Assembly (NCBI GenBank): GCA_041393015.1
Contig: JAWKKV010000004.1
Location: forward strand, 124,001-188,000
Direction of reading: 5' to 3'
Source: JAGQYH01 sp041393015
GTDB lineage: Bacteria > Bacteroidota > Bacteroidia > Chitinophagales > JADIYW01
Length of the DNA: 64,000 bases
The notes below the pieces were generated by a model. That model did no database searches, was not told the origin of the DNA, and saw only the letters and a list, made by a program, of their open reading frames with translations. Position numbers and translations under genes: made by a program. Of this stretch, positions 27,454-36,528 are shown one piece after another; the stretch's first letter is position 1, and the number at the start of each line of letters is the position of its first letter.

Positions 27454-29214
27454 ATGAAAAATATAAAATCAATAGTAATTATAGTTGTGACACTAATTAT
27501 TGGTGGAGGAATAGGTTATCTAATTAGCACATATAAACAGTCCAAAACCAACATGTCCGAAAATCAGCATAGCAGCAAATCTGAAGATGAGCAAATCTAC
27601 ACCTGTGCCATGCATCCTCAAATTAGGCAGGATGACCCCGGAGATTGTCCTGTCTGCGGAATGGAATTAGTGCCTCTACCGTCGGTATTGTCAGAAGACA
27701 ACCCAACTGCTATGCAAATGACGGAACAAGCGGTTCAGTTAGCCAATATTCAAACTACAATCATTGGAAATGTTTCGAATGATAAAGAAGTTAAAGCATT
27801 AAAATTAAATGGTACAATTGAAGCAGACGAGAGACAAACCGCCAGCTTAACTGCTCATCTGCCCGGTAGAATTGAGAAATTGTATGTAGGCTTTACAGGC
27901 GAATACGTGAGTAAAGGTCAGCGGATCGCTAAAATATATTCTCCCGAGTTAATTACTGCCCAACGAGAATTAATTGAGGCTAAAAAAATTCAAGATATTA
28001 ATCCGGCTTTGTTAAACGCTGCTAAAAACAAGTTGAAATATTGGAAATTACCGGAATCAACTATCAATGATATTTTAGAGCAAGAAGTGGTAAGGGAAAA
28101 TTTTGATATTTATGCAGAAGCTTCTGGTGTGGTTCAAAATAAAAGAGTTGAGGTGGGCGATCATGTGATGGATGGCACAGTAATGTTTGAAGTGCAAAAT
28201 CTCTATAATCTTTGGGTAGTGTTTGAAGCGTATGAAAGTGATCTACCATCTTTAAATATTGGTCAAAAAGTTAGTTTTACCACACCAGCCGTCCCAAACA
28301 AAACTTTTACCACAACTATTTCATTTATTGATCCTGTCATCAACAAGCAGACTAGAATAGCGAGAATTAGAGGAGAAATTGCGAACCAATCCGGCAAATT
28401 AAAACCGGAAATGTTTGTAGAAGGGCAAATGATTGGGGCGACCAAACAATCTAACAAAACTGAACCGATGTTGATTCCAAAATCAGCTGTTCTTTGGACG
28501 GGAGAGCGGTCAGTAGCCTATGTGAAACTGCCAGGCACCCAAATTCCTTCTTTTGAATATAGGGAAATTGAAATTGGCGAATCTTTTGGCAGCAGCTATG
28601 TGGTAAAAAATGGATTGATGAATGGAGAAGAAGTAGTGACCAATGGTGCCTTTGTTATCGATGCTTCCGCTCAATTAAACAACCGATCTAGTATGATGAA
28701 TAAAAATGTTTCTTTAAAGAAGACGATAGGTAATGCTCAAACACCAAATTTTAACAGTACAACACCCGAAAAATTTAAAGAGCAACTAACAGAAGTAACG
28801 CTTATTTATTTGGAATTGAAAGAAGCATTGGTGGACAGTGACAGCGATAAAGCCAAAACAATTGCGAATCAATTTTTAAATCAGCTGCAAACAGTAGACA
28901 TGACTTTGGTTAAAAATGAAGCTCATCTTTTTTGGATGGAGAAGTTTAAAGCCCTTCAATCGCATGGTAAAGCATTGATTAGTTCGACAGTTATAGAAAA
29001 ACAAAGAGATCAATTCTATTTTTTATCTCAAACATTAATCAACACACTTAGAGCTTTTGGGGTAAGTAATGATACTTTTTATATACAACATTGTCCAATG
29101 GCGAATAATGATGAAGGAGCCGAATGGATCAGTAAAGATAAAGAGGTGAAAAATCCATATTTTGGCGAAAAAATGTTAAAGTGTGGTTTCATTCAAGACA
29201 CAATAATGAACTAG
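27454..29214 (+). CDS. cusB: CusB-type efflux periplasmic adaptor with metal-binding domains
   Basis: A 586-residue membrane-fusion protein. A signal anchor at 5-26 is followed by a heavy-metal-binding module (YTCAMHPQI...CPVCGMELVP). Then come the barrel-sandwich hybrid with a helical hairpin (LTAHLPGRIEKLYVGFTGE, then SKGQRIAKIYSPEL), a beta-barrel and a membrane-proximal domain. The last 130 residues match the DUF3347 pattern, with FYIQHCPMANNDEGA and NPYFGEKMLKCG supplying further Met, Cys and His ligands. It bridges the RND pump and channel and likely hands Cu or Ag to the pump. The gap to copA is 21 bases. Confidence 0.92.
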   Translation: MKNIKSIVIIVVTLIIGGGIGYLISTYKQSKTNMSENQHSSKSEDEQIYTCAMHPQIRQDDPGDCPVCGMELVPLPSVLSEDNPTAMQMTEQAVQLANIQTTIIGNVSNDKEVKALKLNGTIEADERQTASLTAHLPGRIEKLYVGFTGEYVSKGQRIAKIYSPELITAQRELIEAKKIQDINPALLNAAKNKLKYWKLPESTINDILEQEVVRENFDIYAEASGVVQNKRVEVGDHVMDGTVMFEVQNLYNLWVVFEAYESDLPSLNIGQKVSFTTPAVPNKTFTTTISFIDPVINKQTRIARIRGEIANQSGKLKPEMFVEGQMIGATKQSNKTEPMLIPKSAVLWTGERSVAYVKLPGTQIPSFEYREIEIGESFGSSYVVKNGLMNGEEVVTNGAFVIDASAQLNNRSSMMNKNVSLKKTIGNAQTPNFNSTTPEKFKEQLTEVTLIYLELKEALVDSDSDKAKTIANQFLNQLQTVDMTLVKNEAHLFWMEKFKALQSHGKALISSTVIEKQRDQFYFLSQTLINTLRAFGVSNDTFYIQHCPMANNDEGAEWISKDKEVKNPYFGEKMLKCGFIQDTIMN

Positions 29215-29247
29215 AATCAATTTTTTAAACCAATAAATAATTAAACA

Positions 29248-29559
29248 ATGAAAAAATTAAGCATTCAAATTTTAATGTTGATCATCTTAGGGATGACGGT
29301 AACATTTACAGCTTGTAACAGCGGTAGTAAAACAGAAAAGGTAGATAAAACAGGCAAGGAATATACTTCTGCCTATATCTGTCCAATGCATTGTCCTGGC
29401 AGTGGCGCGGATGAACCGGGTAATTGTTCAGTTTGTGGAATGCCAATGGTGAAAAATGAAAATCACGAAATGCACCAAAAACCAGCAGAAGAAATGCCGG
29501 CTGAGGTTCCTACTGAAGAAAGTCATGAGGAAGAAAGCCACGAAGGTCATGATCATTAA
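29248..29559 (+). CDS. Heavy-metal-binding lipoprotein
   Basis: A 103-residue lipoprotein with a signal sequence ending in the lipobox FTAC (C23). The mature protein has one heavy-metal-binding module (YICPMHC...CSVCGMPM, residues 45-71) and a tail rich in His, Glu and Met (HEMHQ..., SHEGHDH) that can bind metal. It closes the efflux operon, 33 bases after the adaptor. A role as periplasmic or outer-membrane copper buffer or chaperone is inferred. Confidence 0.85.
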   Translation: MKKLSIQILMLIILGMTVTFTACNSGSKTEKVDKTGKEYTSAYICPMHCPGSGADEPGNCSVCGMPMVKNENHEMHQKPAEEMPAEVPTEESHEEESHEGHDH

Positions 29560-29623
29560 AAATCAAGTAAATTATACAAATTAGGATCTCACATTCTAAT
29601 TTGTATAGTTTCATAAATACAAG

Positions 29624-30589
29624 ATGGATAGCATTACTCAAGCAGCACTGGGAGCATCAATTGGCGAAGCCATGTTTGGTAAAGCAATTGGGCGAAAAGG
29701 TGCTATAACAGGAGCCATTGTAGCTACTATTCCCGATTTAGATGTGATTCTTCTTCCATTTTTTTCTGATGTACAACGATTAAGTATCCACCGTGGATTT
29801 AGTCATTCAATCGTGTTTAGCATTATTGGTGCATTATTGATAGGATACATTTTATCCAAAATAAGATGGACGAAATCGATTGTTCTTAGCCAATTGATTT
29901 TATTCAGTTGGTTGGCTTTGATTACGCACATGTTATTGGATGCTTTCACTTCTTATGGCACTCAATTGTTATTGCCATTTTCTAATCATAGGGTAAGCTT
30001 TGACAGTATCAATATTGTAGATCCGATTTACACCTTGCCTTTGCTAATTGGACTTTTCTCAAGCGTAAAAGTGTATAAAAATGCTTCCAATAGAGGTAGA
30101 TATAATCGAATAGGCATCTTGGTAAGTTCTTTGTATTTAATTTTTACGCTTGGTATTAAAAGCCATGTGAATCAAAAATTTAAAAGAACATTGGCAGCAA
30201 ATAATATTGAATATAAATCTCTGTTAACCGTTCCGGTAAAAATTTCAAGTGTTAAATGGTATGGAGTCGCTAGTACAGATGTTGGATTGTATATTGGTCA
30301 CTATAATAATGTAAGTAGACAACCCATTCAGTTAGACTATTTTCCAAGAAACACAGAACTTTTATCAAACTTTGACCCATTACTAGTTGAGAAATTAAAA
30401 TGGTTTGCGAAGGATTATTATGCGGTTGCTTTAGAAAATGGAAACCTTAGGTTCTATAACTTACAGTGCGATATGCAGGGTGTGAAAGAATATGGTGATT
30501 ATAAAGCGCCCACTGCTTTTTATTTCGAAATTGCCAAAGATGAGCGGGGTGGTAGCCAGTTATCTACCGGAATGCATAAGGAAAAATAG
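29624..30589 (+). CDS. YdjM-family membrane-bound metal-dependent hydrolase
   Basis: A 321-residue protein. The N-terminal half (1-175) is the YdjM/DUF457 domain: MDSITQAALGASIGEAM, IPDLDVI with the conserved aspartates, and HRGFSHS with the conserved His-Arg-Ser-His pattern. It has about four to five membrane helices, and LITHMLLDAFTSYGT carries another conserved His-Asp pair. A soluble C-terminal half (about 190-321) follows, as in many Bacteroidota members. The family resembles phospholipase C zinc sites but has no proven substrate. The gene follows the metal operon by 64 bases and may not belong to it. Confidence 0.8.
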   Translation: MDSITQAALGASIGEAMFGKAIGRKGAITGAIVATIPDLDVILLPFFSDVQRLSIHRGFSHSIVFSIIGALLIGYILSKIRWTKSIVLSQLILFSWLALITHMLLDAFTSYGTQLLLPFSNHRVSFDSINIVDPIYTLPLLIGLFSSVKVYKNASNRGRYNRIGILVSSLYLIFTLGIKSHVNQKFKRTLAANNIEYKSLLTVPVKISSVKWYGVASTDVGLYIGHYNNVSRQPIQLDYFPRNTELLSNFDPLLVEKLKWFAKDYYAVALENGNLRFYNLQCDMQGVKEYGDYKAPTAFYFEIAKDERGGSQLSTGMHKEK

Positions 30590-30651
30590 AAAATAATAAA
30601 TGAATTTCAACTATCTTTTATTAGGATAGATTTACATGAAAACAAAAAGAT

Positions 30652-31065
30652 ATGTGGTGGATATATGCTTTGCTTTCAGCTGTCTTTGCAGCTTTTACTG
30701 CCATTTTTGCCAAAATTGGAATCAAAGGTGTGGATACAGATTTGGCTACTGCCATTAGAACAGTGGTGGTTTTGCTTTTGGCTTGGGCCATCGCTTTTGC
30801 TCGTGGAGGCACCAAAACAATTGGTGTGTTAACAAAAGAAAACTGGATGTTTCTTTGTCTATCGGGTGTTGCTACTGGACTCTCTTGGATTTTTTATTTT
30901 AAAGCCTTACAACTTGGAAAAGTCTCACAAGTAGCGCCAATTGATAAGCTAAGTGTAGCATTGGTTGTCATCTTTTCAGTTCTGTTTTTGGGAGAAGTGC
31001 TAACCACCAAAATATTGATAGGTTCGTTACTAATTATTGTTGGAACGTTGGTTCTAATTATTTAG
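30652..31065 (+). CDS. Single-domain EamA (DMT superfamily) transporter
   Basis: A 137-residue membrane protein with five predicted helices: one EamA repeat instead of the usual ten-helix duplicated form. The start MWWIYALLSAVFAAFTAIFAKIG and the end GEVLTTKILIGSLLIIVGTLVLII are typical. Such half-size members work as dimers. The substrate is unknown. TspO-like gene begins four bases after its stop, suggesting co-translation. Confidence 0.85.
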   Translation: MWWIYALLSAVFAAFTAIFAKIGIKGVDTDLATAIRTVVVLLLAWAIAFARGGTKTIGVLTKENWMFLCLSGVATGLSWIFYFKALQLGKVSQVAPIDKLSVALVVIFSVLFLGEVLTTKILIGSLLIIVGTLVLII

Positions 31066-31069
31066 TTTT

Positions 31070-31873
31070 ATGAATATGAATAGATCGATAAAATTTCCTT
31101 TAATCAATTCAATTGCATTGGTTTTTATGCTCACGATGAATTATTTGAGCAACACAAGTATTCTGAGTGAAAACAATATTGGCGATATCAGCGATAAGTA
31201 TAACACCTTAATTACACCTGCTGGATATGCTTTTTCTATTTGGGGAATTATTTTTTTAGGTTTGATTGGATTTGTAGGCTTTCAATGGTATCAATATGCT
31301 ACCAATAATGAACAGCCGGAATACGAAACGGCGGGCTTTTATTTTGCCATTTCGTCGGTTTTAAATGGGCTTTGGACTTTTATATTTTTGAAAGAATGGG
31401 TTTGGCTCAGTTTATTAATCATGCTTGGACTTTTATATTGTTTAGTGAAATTGATTATAGTGTATAGAAATGATACCTATAATGCACCGGTTAAAAAAGT
31501 TGTGTTTCAATGGTGGCCCATCAGCTTATATCTAGGTTGGATTATTTTGGCTACGGTATTAAATGTGGCTACTTTTCTGGTATCGATAGGATTTGAAGGC
31601 GGGCCATTTTCAGAAACAACTTGGGCCATAATAATTTTATTTACTGCAGGATTGATTTATAGCTATCTTATGAGATCGAGAAATATATCCGTTGCTAGTT
31701 TGGCCGGGTTATGGGGTTTATATGGAATTGTTGTTGCACAAAAAGGTAATAACGATACGGTAGTATCTGCCGTTTGGTTAGTATTTGGAATTGTATCAGT
31801 GGTTACTTTATTGCATTGGATTAAAAATTGGAACTCAAACTTTATTTCAAAATTATCAAGAGGAGAATGGTGA
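31070..31873 (+). CDS. TspO/MBR-like tryptophan-rich membrane protein
   Basis: A 267-residue protein with about seven membrane helices rich in Trp and Tyr. It contains TPAGYAFSIWGIIFLGL, the family's first-helix hallmark, with WWPISLYLGWIILATVLNVATF and SVAWLVFGIVSV-type segments later. It is longer than classic five-helix TspO (about 160 residues), which is usual for the Bacteroidota tryptophan-rich sensory protein-like group. Tetrapyrrole binding cannot be assumed. Its 3' end converges with the sugar-dehydrogenase gene, nine bases apart. Confidence 0.7.
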   Translation: MNMNRSIKFPLINSIALVFMLTMNYLSNTSILSENNIGDISDKYNTLITPAGYAFSIWGIIFLGLIGFVGFQWYQYATNNEQPEYETAGFYFAISSVLNGLWTFIFLKEWVWLSLLIMLGLLYCLVKLIIVYRNDTYNAPVKKVVFQWWPISLYLGWIILATVLNVATFLVSIGFEGGPFSETTWAIIILFTAGLIYSYLMRSRNISVASLAGLWGLYGIVVAQKGNNDTVVSAVWLVFGIVSVVTLLHWIKNWNSNFISKLSRGEW

Positions 31874-31882
31874 TTTTTAATA

Positions 31883-33058
31883 TTATTTCTCGTAATAAAT
31901 TCTGTAAATAGCATCACCAAAATCATCTGATACCAATAAAGATCCATCCGGTAGCCATTCTAAATCAACAGGTCTGCCGGAAACATTATCATTGCCTTTG
32001 TACCAACCATTTGCAAAAGTTGAATAACGTTCACCCACAGGCTTAGATCGATCAACCATGGTTATTCTATATCCAATTTTTTCAGATCGATTCCATGATC
32101 CATGTTCTGCAATAAAAATAGCGTCTTTATATTCTTTTGGAAACATTTTATCTTCATAAAACTCCATACCTAATGGGGCTACATGTGGTCCTAAGTTTTG
32201 ATAAGGAGCGGTATAATCTTCGCAATTTTTTCCTTTCCCAAATTCAGGATCCAACACATCTCCTTGGTGACAATATGGATAACCAAAATGTTGACCTTCT
32301 TTAATTAAATGATTGAGTTCACAAGCCGGTGAATCATCACCTAACCAATCTCTGCCATTGTCTGTAAACCATAAATCGTTGTTAGCCGGATCCCAATCAA
32401 AGCCTACTGTATTTCTAATTCCGGTAGCAATAATTTCGAAGTTACTTCCATCATCGTTCATTCTTGTAATTGTTGTGTAAATAGAATCAGATTCACAGAT
32501 GTTACAAGGCGCTCCAACCGGTACATAAAGCTTCCCGTCAGGTCCAAATGCAATATATTTCCAACCATGATGAGTTTCAGACGGAAACTGATCGAAGATT
32601 AATTCAGGTGTTATAGATTTTTCAGCATAAGCGTCTAAATTTTTTCCAATATTCGAGAACTTCCAAATTTTATCAACTTCTGCAACATATAAATCACCAT
32701 TTTTTATGGCTACACCATTGGGCATATTCATTTTTTCAGCGATGATGTACTTTTTGTCAATAATATTATCGCCATCCAAATCTTTCAAAGCATAAACTTT
32801 ATCTGATTTTCTTGTACCTACGAATAATGTTTTTAATTCTGCCGAATAAACCATTGATCTTGCATTCACAATATTTTCGGCATACTTATGAATTTTAAAA
32901 CCTTCCGGTAACTGAATGTCTTCCATTAAAACTTTATCCGCAAAAACTTTTTTTGGTGGATTGATACTGCCTCTGCAACTAAAAAGCAGAGTAATTAAGA
33001 TTCCCGAAAAGAAGAAGATAATGAATCTTTGAGTGGATCTTGTATGGAAATATTGCAT
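31883..33058 (-). CDS. Sorbosone/glucose dehydrogenase-like lipoprotein
   Basis: A 391-residue lipoprotein with signal and lipobox at LLFSC (about C28), followed by a six-bladed beta-propeller of the PQQ-dependent sugar dehydrogenase family. Landmarks are LPEGFKIHKYAENIVNARSM, ITRMNDDGSNFEIIATGIRN, VGFDWDPANNDLWFTDNGRD, FGYPYCHQGD and FIAEHGSWNRS. Members are periplasmic or outer-membrane oxidoreductases of sugars, though many of this type are uncharacterised. It is the last gene of a three-gene minus-strand run, 28 bases after the hydrolase. Confidence 0.85.
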   Translation of the reverse strand: MQYFHTRSTQRFIIFFFSGILITLLFSCRGSINPPKKVFADKVLMEDIQLPEGFKIHKYAENIVNARSMVYSAELKTLFVGTRKSDKVYALKDLDGDNIIDKKYIIAEKMNMPNGVAIKNGDLYVAEVDKIWKFSNIGKNLDAYAEKSITPELIFDQFPSETHHGWKYIAFGPDGKLYVPVGAPCNICESDSIYTTITRMNDDGSNFEIIATGIRNTVGFDWDPANNDLWFTDNGRDWLGDDSPACELNHLIKEGQHFGYPYCHQGDVLDPEFGKGKNCEDYTAPYQNLGPHVAPLGMEFYEDKMFPKEYKDAIFIAEHGSWNRSEKIGYRITMVDRSKPVGERYSTFANGWYKGNDNVSGRPVDLEWLPDGSLLVSDDFGDAIYRIYYEK

Positions 33059-33086
33059 GTAGAAAAGTTACTTAACTTAAAATACT

Positions 33087-34088
33087 TTACAAAGTACTCT
33101 TACTTAAATTATCCAAAAAATCGATAACTGGCTGTCTAGTTTCATCTGGTTGTTCTGCTATGGTAGCATGGCCACAATCATCTACCAAAGCTACGGTTAG
33201 TGGAGAGCGAACGCTATCTTCAAAAACTTTTACGGAAGAAACATCTATTAATGGATCTTGGATGCCCCAAACAACTAAAACAGGAACTTTGATGTTATCC
33301 AATTCATCATCTAAAGCATCTATAAATTCGCCGTTTTCTGTATAGACGATATCTTGCAAGACATTGAAATAGAAGTCTCTATTATCTACCGATCGTTTCA
33401 TATAATGCTTCATCAATTTATCAGGAGCATTCAAGTCTACATAAAAAATATATTTTTTAAATTGAGCTAAGCTTTCGTCGCTTAAGTCTTTTGGTAGCAA
33501 AGGCATATGCTCTTTTCTTTCTTCTAATGTTTGAAACTGATTCATATACAATTGAAGTTCAGACTCCTCTAAATTTCCGTTGATTCCAGCACTTGATATC
33601 ATTGTGACAGATTGTAAATCATCTGGATAAATACTAGCATACTTGCCGACAACTGCTCCGCCCATAGAAACTCCAATTAAATGTGGTTGACCTAATGAAA
33701 GCGCATCAATAAAAGATTTTAAAAATTCTGCTTGATGAATAAAAGTATAGGCTATTGTAGTGTCTTTTCTATTTTCTCCATGGCCTAATAAATCAGGTGT
33801 GATGACCCGATAATCTTTTGAAAATTTATTTACAAATGGAAACCAAGATGCTTTTTCATCAGAGAAACCATGAACAAAAATCAAAACCGGTTGATCCATA
33901 TTTTCATTATCATAATAGAAATAATCTTCTCCATCTATTTCAATACTCTGTTTACTAAATCCACCTAATTTTATCGTGATGTTGGATGCGGTATTTAAGA
34001 GGGTGCCAGGAGAAAAGAAATACAATCCTAAAATTAAAATGACCACTAAGGTTAATAATCCTCCAATAAATTTGAATGCTTTTTTCAC
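33087..34088 (-). CDS. Alpha/beta hydrolase
   Basis: A 333-residue protein with an N-terminal membrane anchor or signal at 8-27 (GLLTLVVILILGLYFFSPG) and a hydrolase domain. Oxyanion loop FVHGFSDEKASW, nucleophile elbow GVSMGG, acid in VWGIQDPLI and catalytic His in DCGHATIAEQPDE are all present. It is similar in layout to MhpC and monoglyceride lipases. It lies between acetoacetyl-CoA synthetase (23 bases) and the sugar dehydrogenase (28 bases), presumably one operon. The natural ester is unknown. Confidence 0.85.
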   Translation of the reverse strand: MKKAFKFIGGLLTLVVILILGLYFFSPGTLLNTASNITIKLGGFSKQSIEIDGEDYFYYDNENMDQPVLIFVHGFSDEKASWFPFVNKFSKDYRVITPDLLGHGENRKDTTIAYTFIHQAEFLKSFIDALSLGQPHLIGVSMGGAVVGKYASIYPDDLQSVTMISSAGINGNLEESELQLYMNQFQTLEERKEHMPLLPKDLSDESLAQFKKYIFYVDLNAPDKLMKHYMKRSVDNRDFYFNVLQDIVYTENGEFIDALDDELDNIKVPVLVVWGIQDPLIDVSSVKVFEDSVRSPLTVALVDDCGHATIAEQPDETRQPVIDFLDNLSKSTL

Positions 34089-34111
34089 ACTATATTTTTA
34101 AATATTTGAAA

Positions 34112-36094
34112 CTAAAATTTACTTTTTTTTGACACATATAAATGAGTAAAATAATCTAATGATTGAGGATTTTTCATTGCATCCTTGCTGATGCTATTGC
34201 TAATGTCTATTCCGGAAAGGATTTTCTTTACGGGCGTTTCCATCTTTTTGCCACTAATGGTATAAGGAACTTCTTTTACTTCAAAAATGTCATCCGGCAC
34301 ATGTCGTGGGCTAAATTGAGCTCTTAAAGATTGGCTGACTTTCTTTTTCAATTCATCTGTCAATAAAACTCCATCTTGTAAAACTACAAAAAGCGGCATG
34401 TAATGACTTCCATCTTCTTTGTCAATGCAAATCACCAGACTGTCTTTAATTTCTTCGTTTTTCTCAACTCCGCTATAAACTTCACTAGTGCCAATTCTAA
34501 CGCCACCTCTATTCAGCGTAGCATCAGACCTGCCAAAAATGATGAGTGTATTTCTTTCGGTAATCTTAATCCAATCACCATGACGCCAAACATTTGGATA
34601 CATTTCAAAATAACTAGCTTGATAACGTTCGTTATGCTCATCGTTCCAAAAATAAATAGGCATAGATGGCATAGGTTGCGTGATGACCATTTCTCCCAAT
34701 TGATCAATTACAGCAGAACCATTTTCATCCCATGCTTGAAGGTCGCAACCCAACAATCTACATTGAATTTCGCCTTTGTATAATGGGTCATATGGATTGC
34801 CTCCAACAAAGCCACTGCAAACGTCTGTTCCGCCACTTAAAGAGATTAACCAAACATCTTTTTTTACGGAATCATAGATCCACTGCCAAGCTTCAGGCGG
34901 TAGAGGAGAGCCTGTAGAACCAATTGATTTTAAATCGGGTAATTGATTATTGTCAATAAAGTTCAAGCCTTCTTTCATACAGGCAATATAGAAACTAGCG
35001 CCAGCGCCAAAATGATTTATTTTAGACGTCCTTGCAAAATCCCATAAAGCACTAATATTAGGATAGCCTGCTGAGCCATCATAAATGCAAACTGTTGTGC
35101 CGTGCAGTAAGGCTGCTATGGAATAATTCCACATCATCCAACCGGTAGTTGAATACCAGAAAAATCTTTCTCCTGGTTTACAGTTTTGATGTAAGCCTAA
35201 AACTTTTAAATGTTCAATTAAGTTGCCGCCATTGCTGTGAGTGATGGCTTTTGGTTTGCCTGTTGTTCCACTAGAATATAAAATCCATAATGGATGATCA
35301 AATGAAACGGATGCAAAGTTTAAAGCTTTGTTTTGTGCTTGTTGAGTGTTGGCCCAAAATTCCGCATTTTCAATTACTTTTGGAATGGATGCATTTTTAT
35401 CAGTGTAAGGCAGAAAAACTACTTTTGATAAAGAAGGCAGTGCTTTACAGATAGCGACATTTGCTTCGGTTTTATTATATGTTTTGCCATTATAATAATA
35501 ACCATCGGCTATAAAAATTACTTTAGGTTCAATTTGGTTAAATCGATCAATGACACTTTCTGCCCCAAAATCAGGGGAGCAACTCGACCAAACGGCACCA
35601 ATGGAATTAGTCGCCAAAAATGCGATAATGGCTTCTGGGATATTAGGTAAAAAAGAAGCAACACGATCTCCTTTTGTAACGCCATTAGAAATTAAATAAT
35701 CGGCTAAAGAAGCCACTTGACTTCTAAGACTTTGCCATGAAATTTCAGTTAGAGGCGATTTTTCAGATTGAAAGATTATCGCCGGAGAATGAGTATTGGC
35801 GTTTCTAAATATATGCTCTGAATAATTTAAGGTACTTCCTTTAAACCATTTGGTACCAATCATCCCACTTTTGGGTAACTCAACTACTTTATCATATTTA
35901 TGGTGAGCTATAATATTGTAATATTGCCAAATTGACTCCCAAAAGGTGTCAATATGATCAACCGACCATTGTCGAAGTGTTTCATAAGTGTCAAATCGAA
36001 GATCCAAATGATCGGATAGCCAGTTTTCGTAATCCTTTAAATTAGAATTGGCTTTAAAAGTGTCACTCGGTTTCCATAATACTTCAATCGACAT
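34112..36094 (-). CDS. aacS: Acetoacetyl-CoA synthetase
   Basis: A 660-residue adenylate-forming enzyme that activates acetoacetate to its CoA ester. N-terminal ACAS-type segment (WSVDHIDTFWESIWQYYNI, then GTKWFKGSTLNYSEH), A3 motif ILYSSGTTGKPKAITHS, A5-A8 region (SGGTDVCSGFVGG, IIFGRSDATLNRGGVRIGT) and A10 lysine in YTISGKKMETPVKKIL are all in place. The length is exactly that of the family. It heads the minus-strand operon and is divergent from the acyl-CoA-binding protein gene. Together they suggest ketone-body or polyester monomer use. Confidence 0.92.
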   Translation of the reverse strand: MSIEVLWKPSDTFKANSNLKDYENWLSDHLDLRFDTYETLRQWSVDHIDTFWESIWQYYNIIAHHKYDKVVELPKSGMIGTKWFKGSTLNYSEHIFRNANTHSPAIIFQSEKSPLTEISWQSLRSQVASLADYLISNGVTKGDRVASFLPNIPEAIIAFLATNSIGAVWSSCSPDFGAESVIDRFNQIEPKVIFIADGYYYNGKTYNKTEANVAICKALPSLSKVVFLPYTDKNASIPKVIENAEFWANTQQAQNKALNFASVSFDHPLWILYSSGTTGKPKAITHSNGGNLIEHLKVLGLHQNCKPGERFFWYSTTGWMMWNYSIAALLHGTTVCIYDGSAGYPNISALWDFARTSKINHFGAGASFYIACMKEGLNFIDNNQLPDLKSIGSTGSPLPPEAWQWIYDSVKKDVWLISLSGGTDVCSGFVGGNPYDPLYKGEIQCRLLGCDLQAWDENGSAVIDQLGEMVITQPMPSMPIYFWNDEHNERYQASYFEMYPNVWRHGDWIKITERNTLIIFGRSDATLNRGGVRIGTSEVYSGVEKNEEIKDSLVICIDKEDGSHYMPLFVVLQDGVLLTDELKKKVSQSLRAQFSPRHVPDDIFEVKEVPYTISGKKMETPVKKILSGIDISNSISKDAMKNPQSLDYFTHLYVSKKSKF

Positions 36095-36187
36095 AAATTG
36101 TATTTTATGCTATAAAATTAAGAGAGTTCATTGAAAGATTTGAAGATAACCCATCATTTTATATATATTGTCCGTTAAAATTTGATT

Positions 36188-36457
36188 ATGGCAACACAAG
36201 AAAAATTCGAGACAGCTCAATTAGATGTTAAAAAATTGACTGAGCGACCTTCCAACGAAGAGTTATTGGATCTATATGCTTTATATAAACAAGCAACAGA
36301 AGGAGATAATGATACTAAAAAACCTGGCATGTTTGACATGAAGGGACAGTTCAAATGGAAGAAGTGGAAAGAAAAAGAAGGAATGTCTTCAGAAGAAGCG
36401 ATGGAGAGTTACGTTGCTTTAGTGAATGGTTTATTATCTAAGTACGATCATGAATAA
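36188..36457 (+). CDS. Acyl-CoA-binding protein
   Basis: An 89-residue four-helix cytoplasmic protein that binds long-chain acyl-CoA esters. The signature region is visible: EELLDLYALYKQATEGDN, then KPGMFDMKGQFKWKKWKEKEG, where Tyr, Lys and Trp residues contact the ligand. The frame is open from a TTG at 36182, but the ATG at 36188 gives the natural N-terminus MATQEKFE. A strong inverted-repeat terminator follows directly. ACBP is common in eukaryotes and sporadic in bacteria. Confidence 0.93.
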   Translation: MATQEKFETAQLDVKKLTERPSNEELLDLYALYKQATEGDNDTKKPGMFDMKGQFKWKKWKEKEGMSSEEAMESYVALVNGLLSKYDHE

Positions 36458-36462
36458 ATAAA

Positions 36463-36499
36463 AAAAAGTTGATTGCTTTTGAAAGGCAATCAACTTTTT
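36463..36499. terminator. Bidirectional intrinsic terminator
   Basis: AAAAAGTTGATTGC (36463-36476) and its exact complement at 36486-36499 form a 14-bp stem with a 9-base loop. The stem ends in A and T tracts on both strands. It ends the acyl-CoA-binding protein gene and, from the other side, the convergent AP2-domain gene. Confidence 0.85.
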
Positions 36500-36528
36500 A
36501 ATTTGTTGAAATACTATCTGAGAAATTT

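Noticed and set aside
19469..29559. Copper island as a recently transferred mobile element
   Set aside because: No integrase, transposase, flanking repeat or clear change in base composition is visible. The gene order is common in Bacteroidota.
33083..33096. Palindrome TACTTTACAAAGTA as an operator
   Set aside because: It spans the stop codon of the hydrolase gene inside an operon with a 28-base gap and is short. Chance in AT-rich DNA is the simpler explanation.
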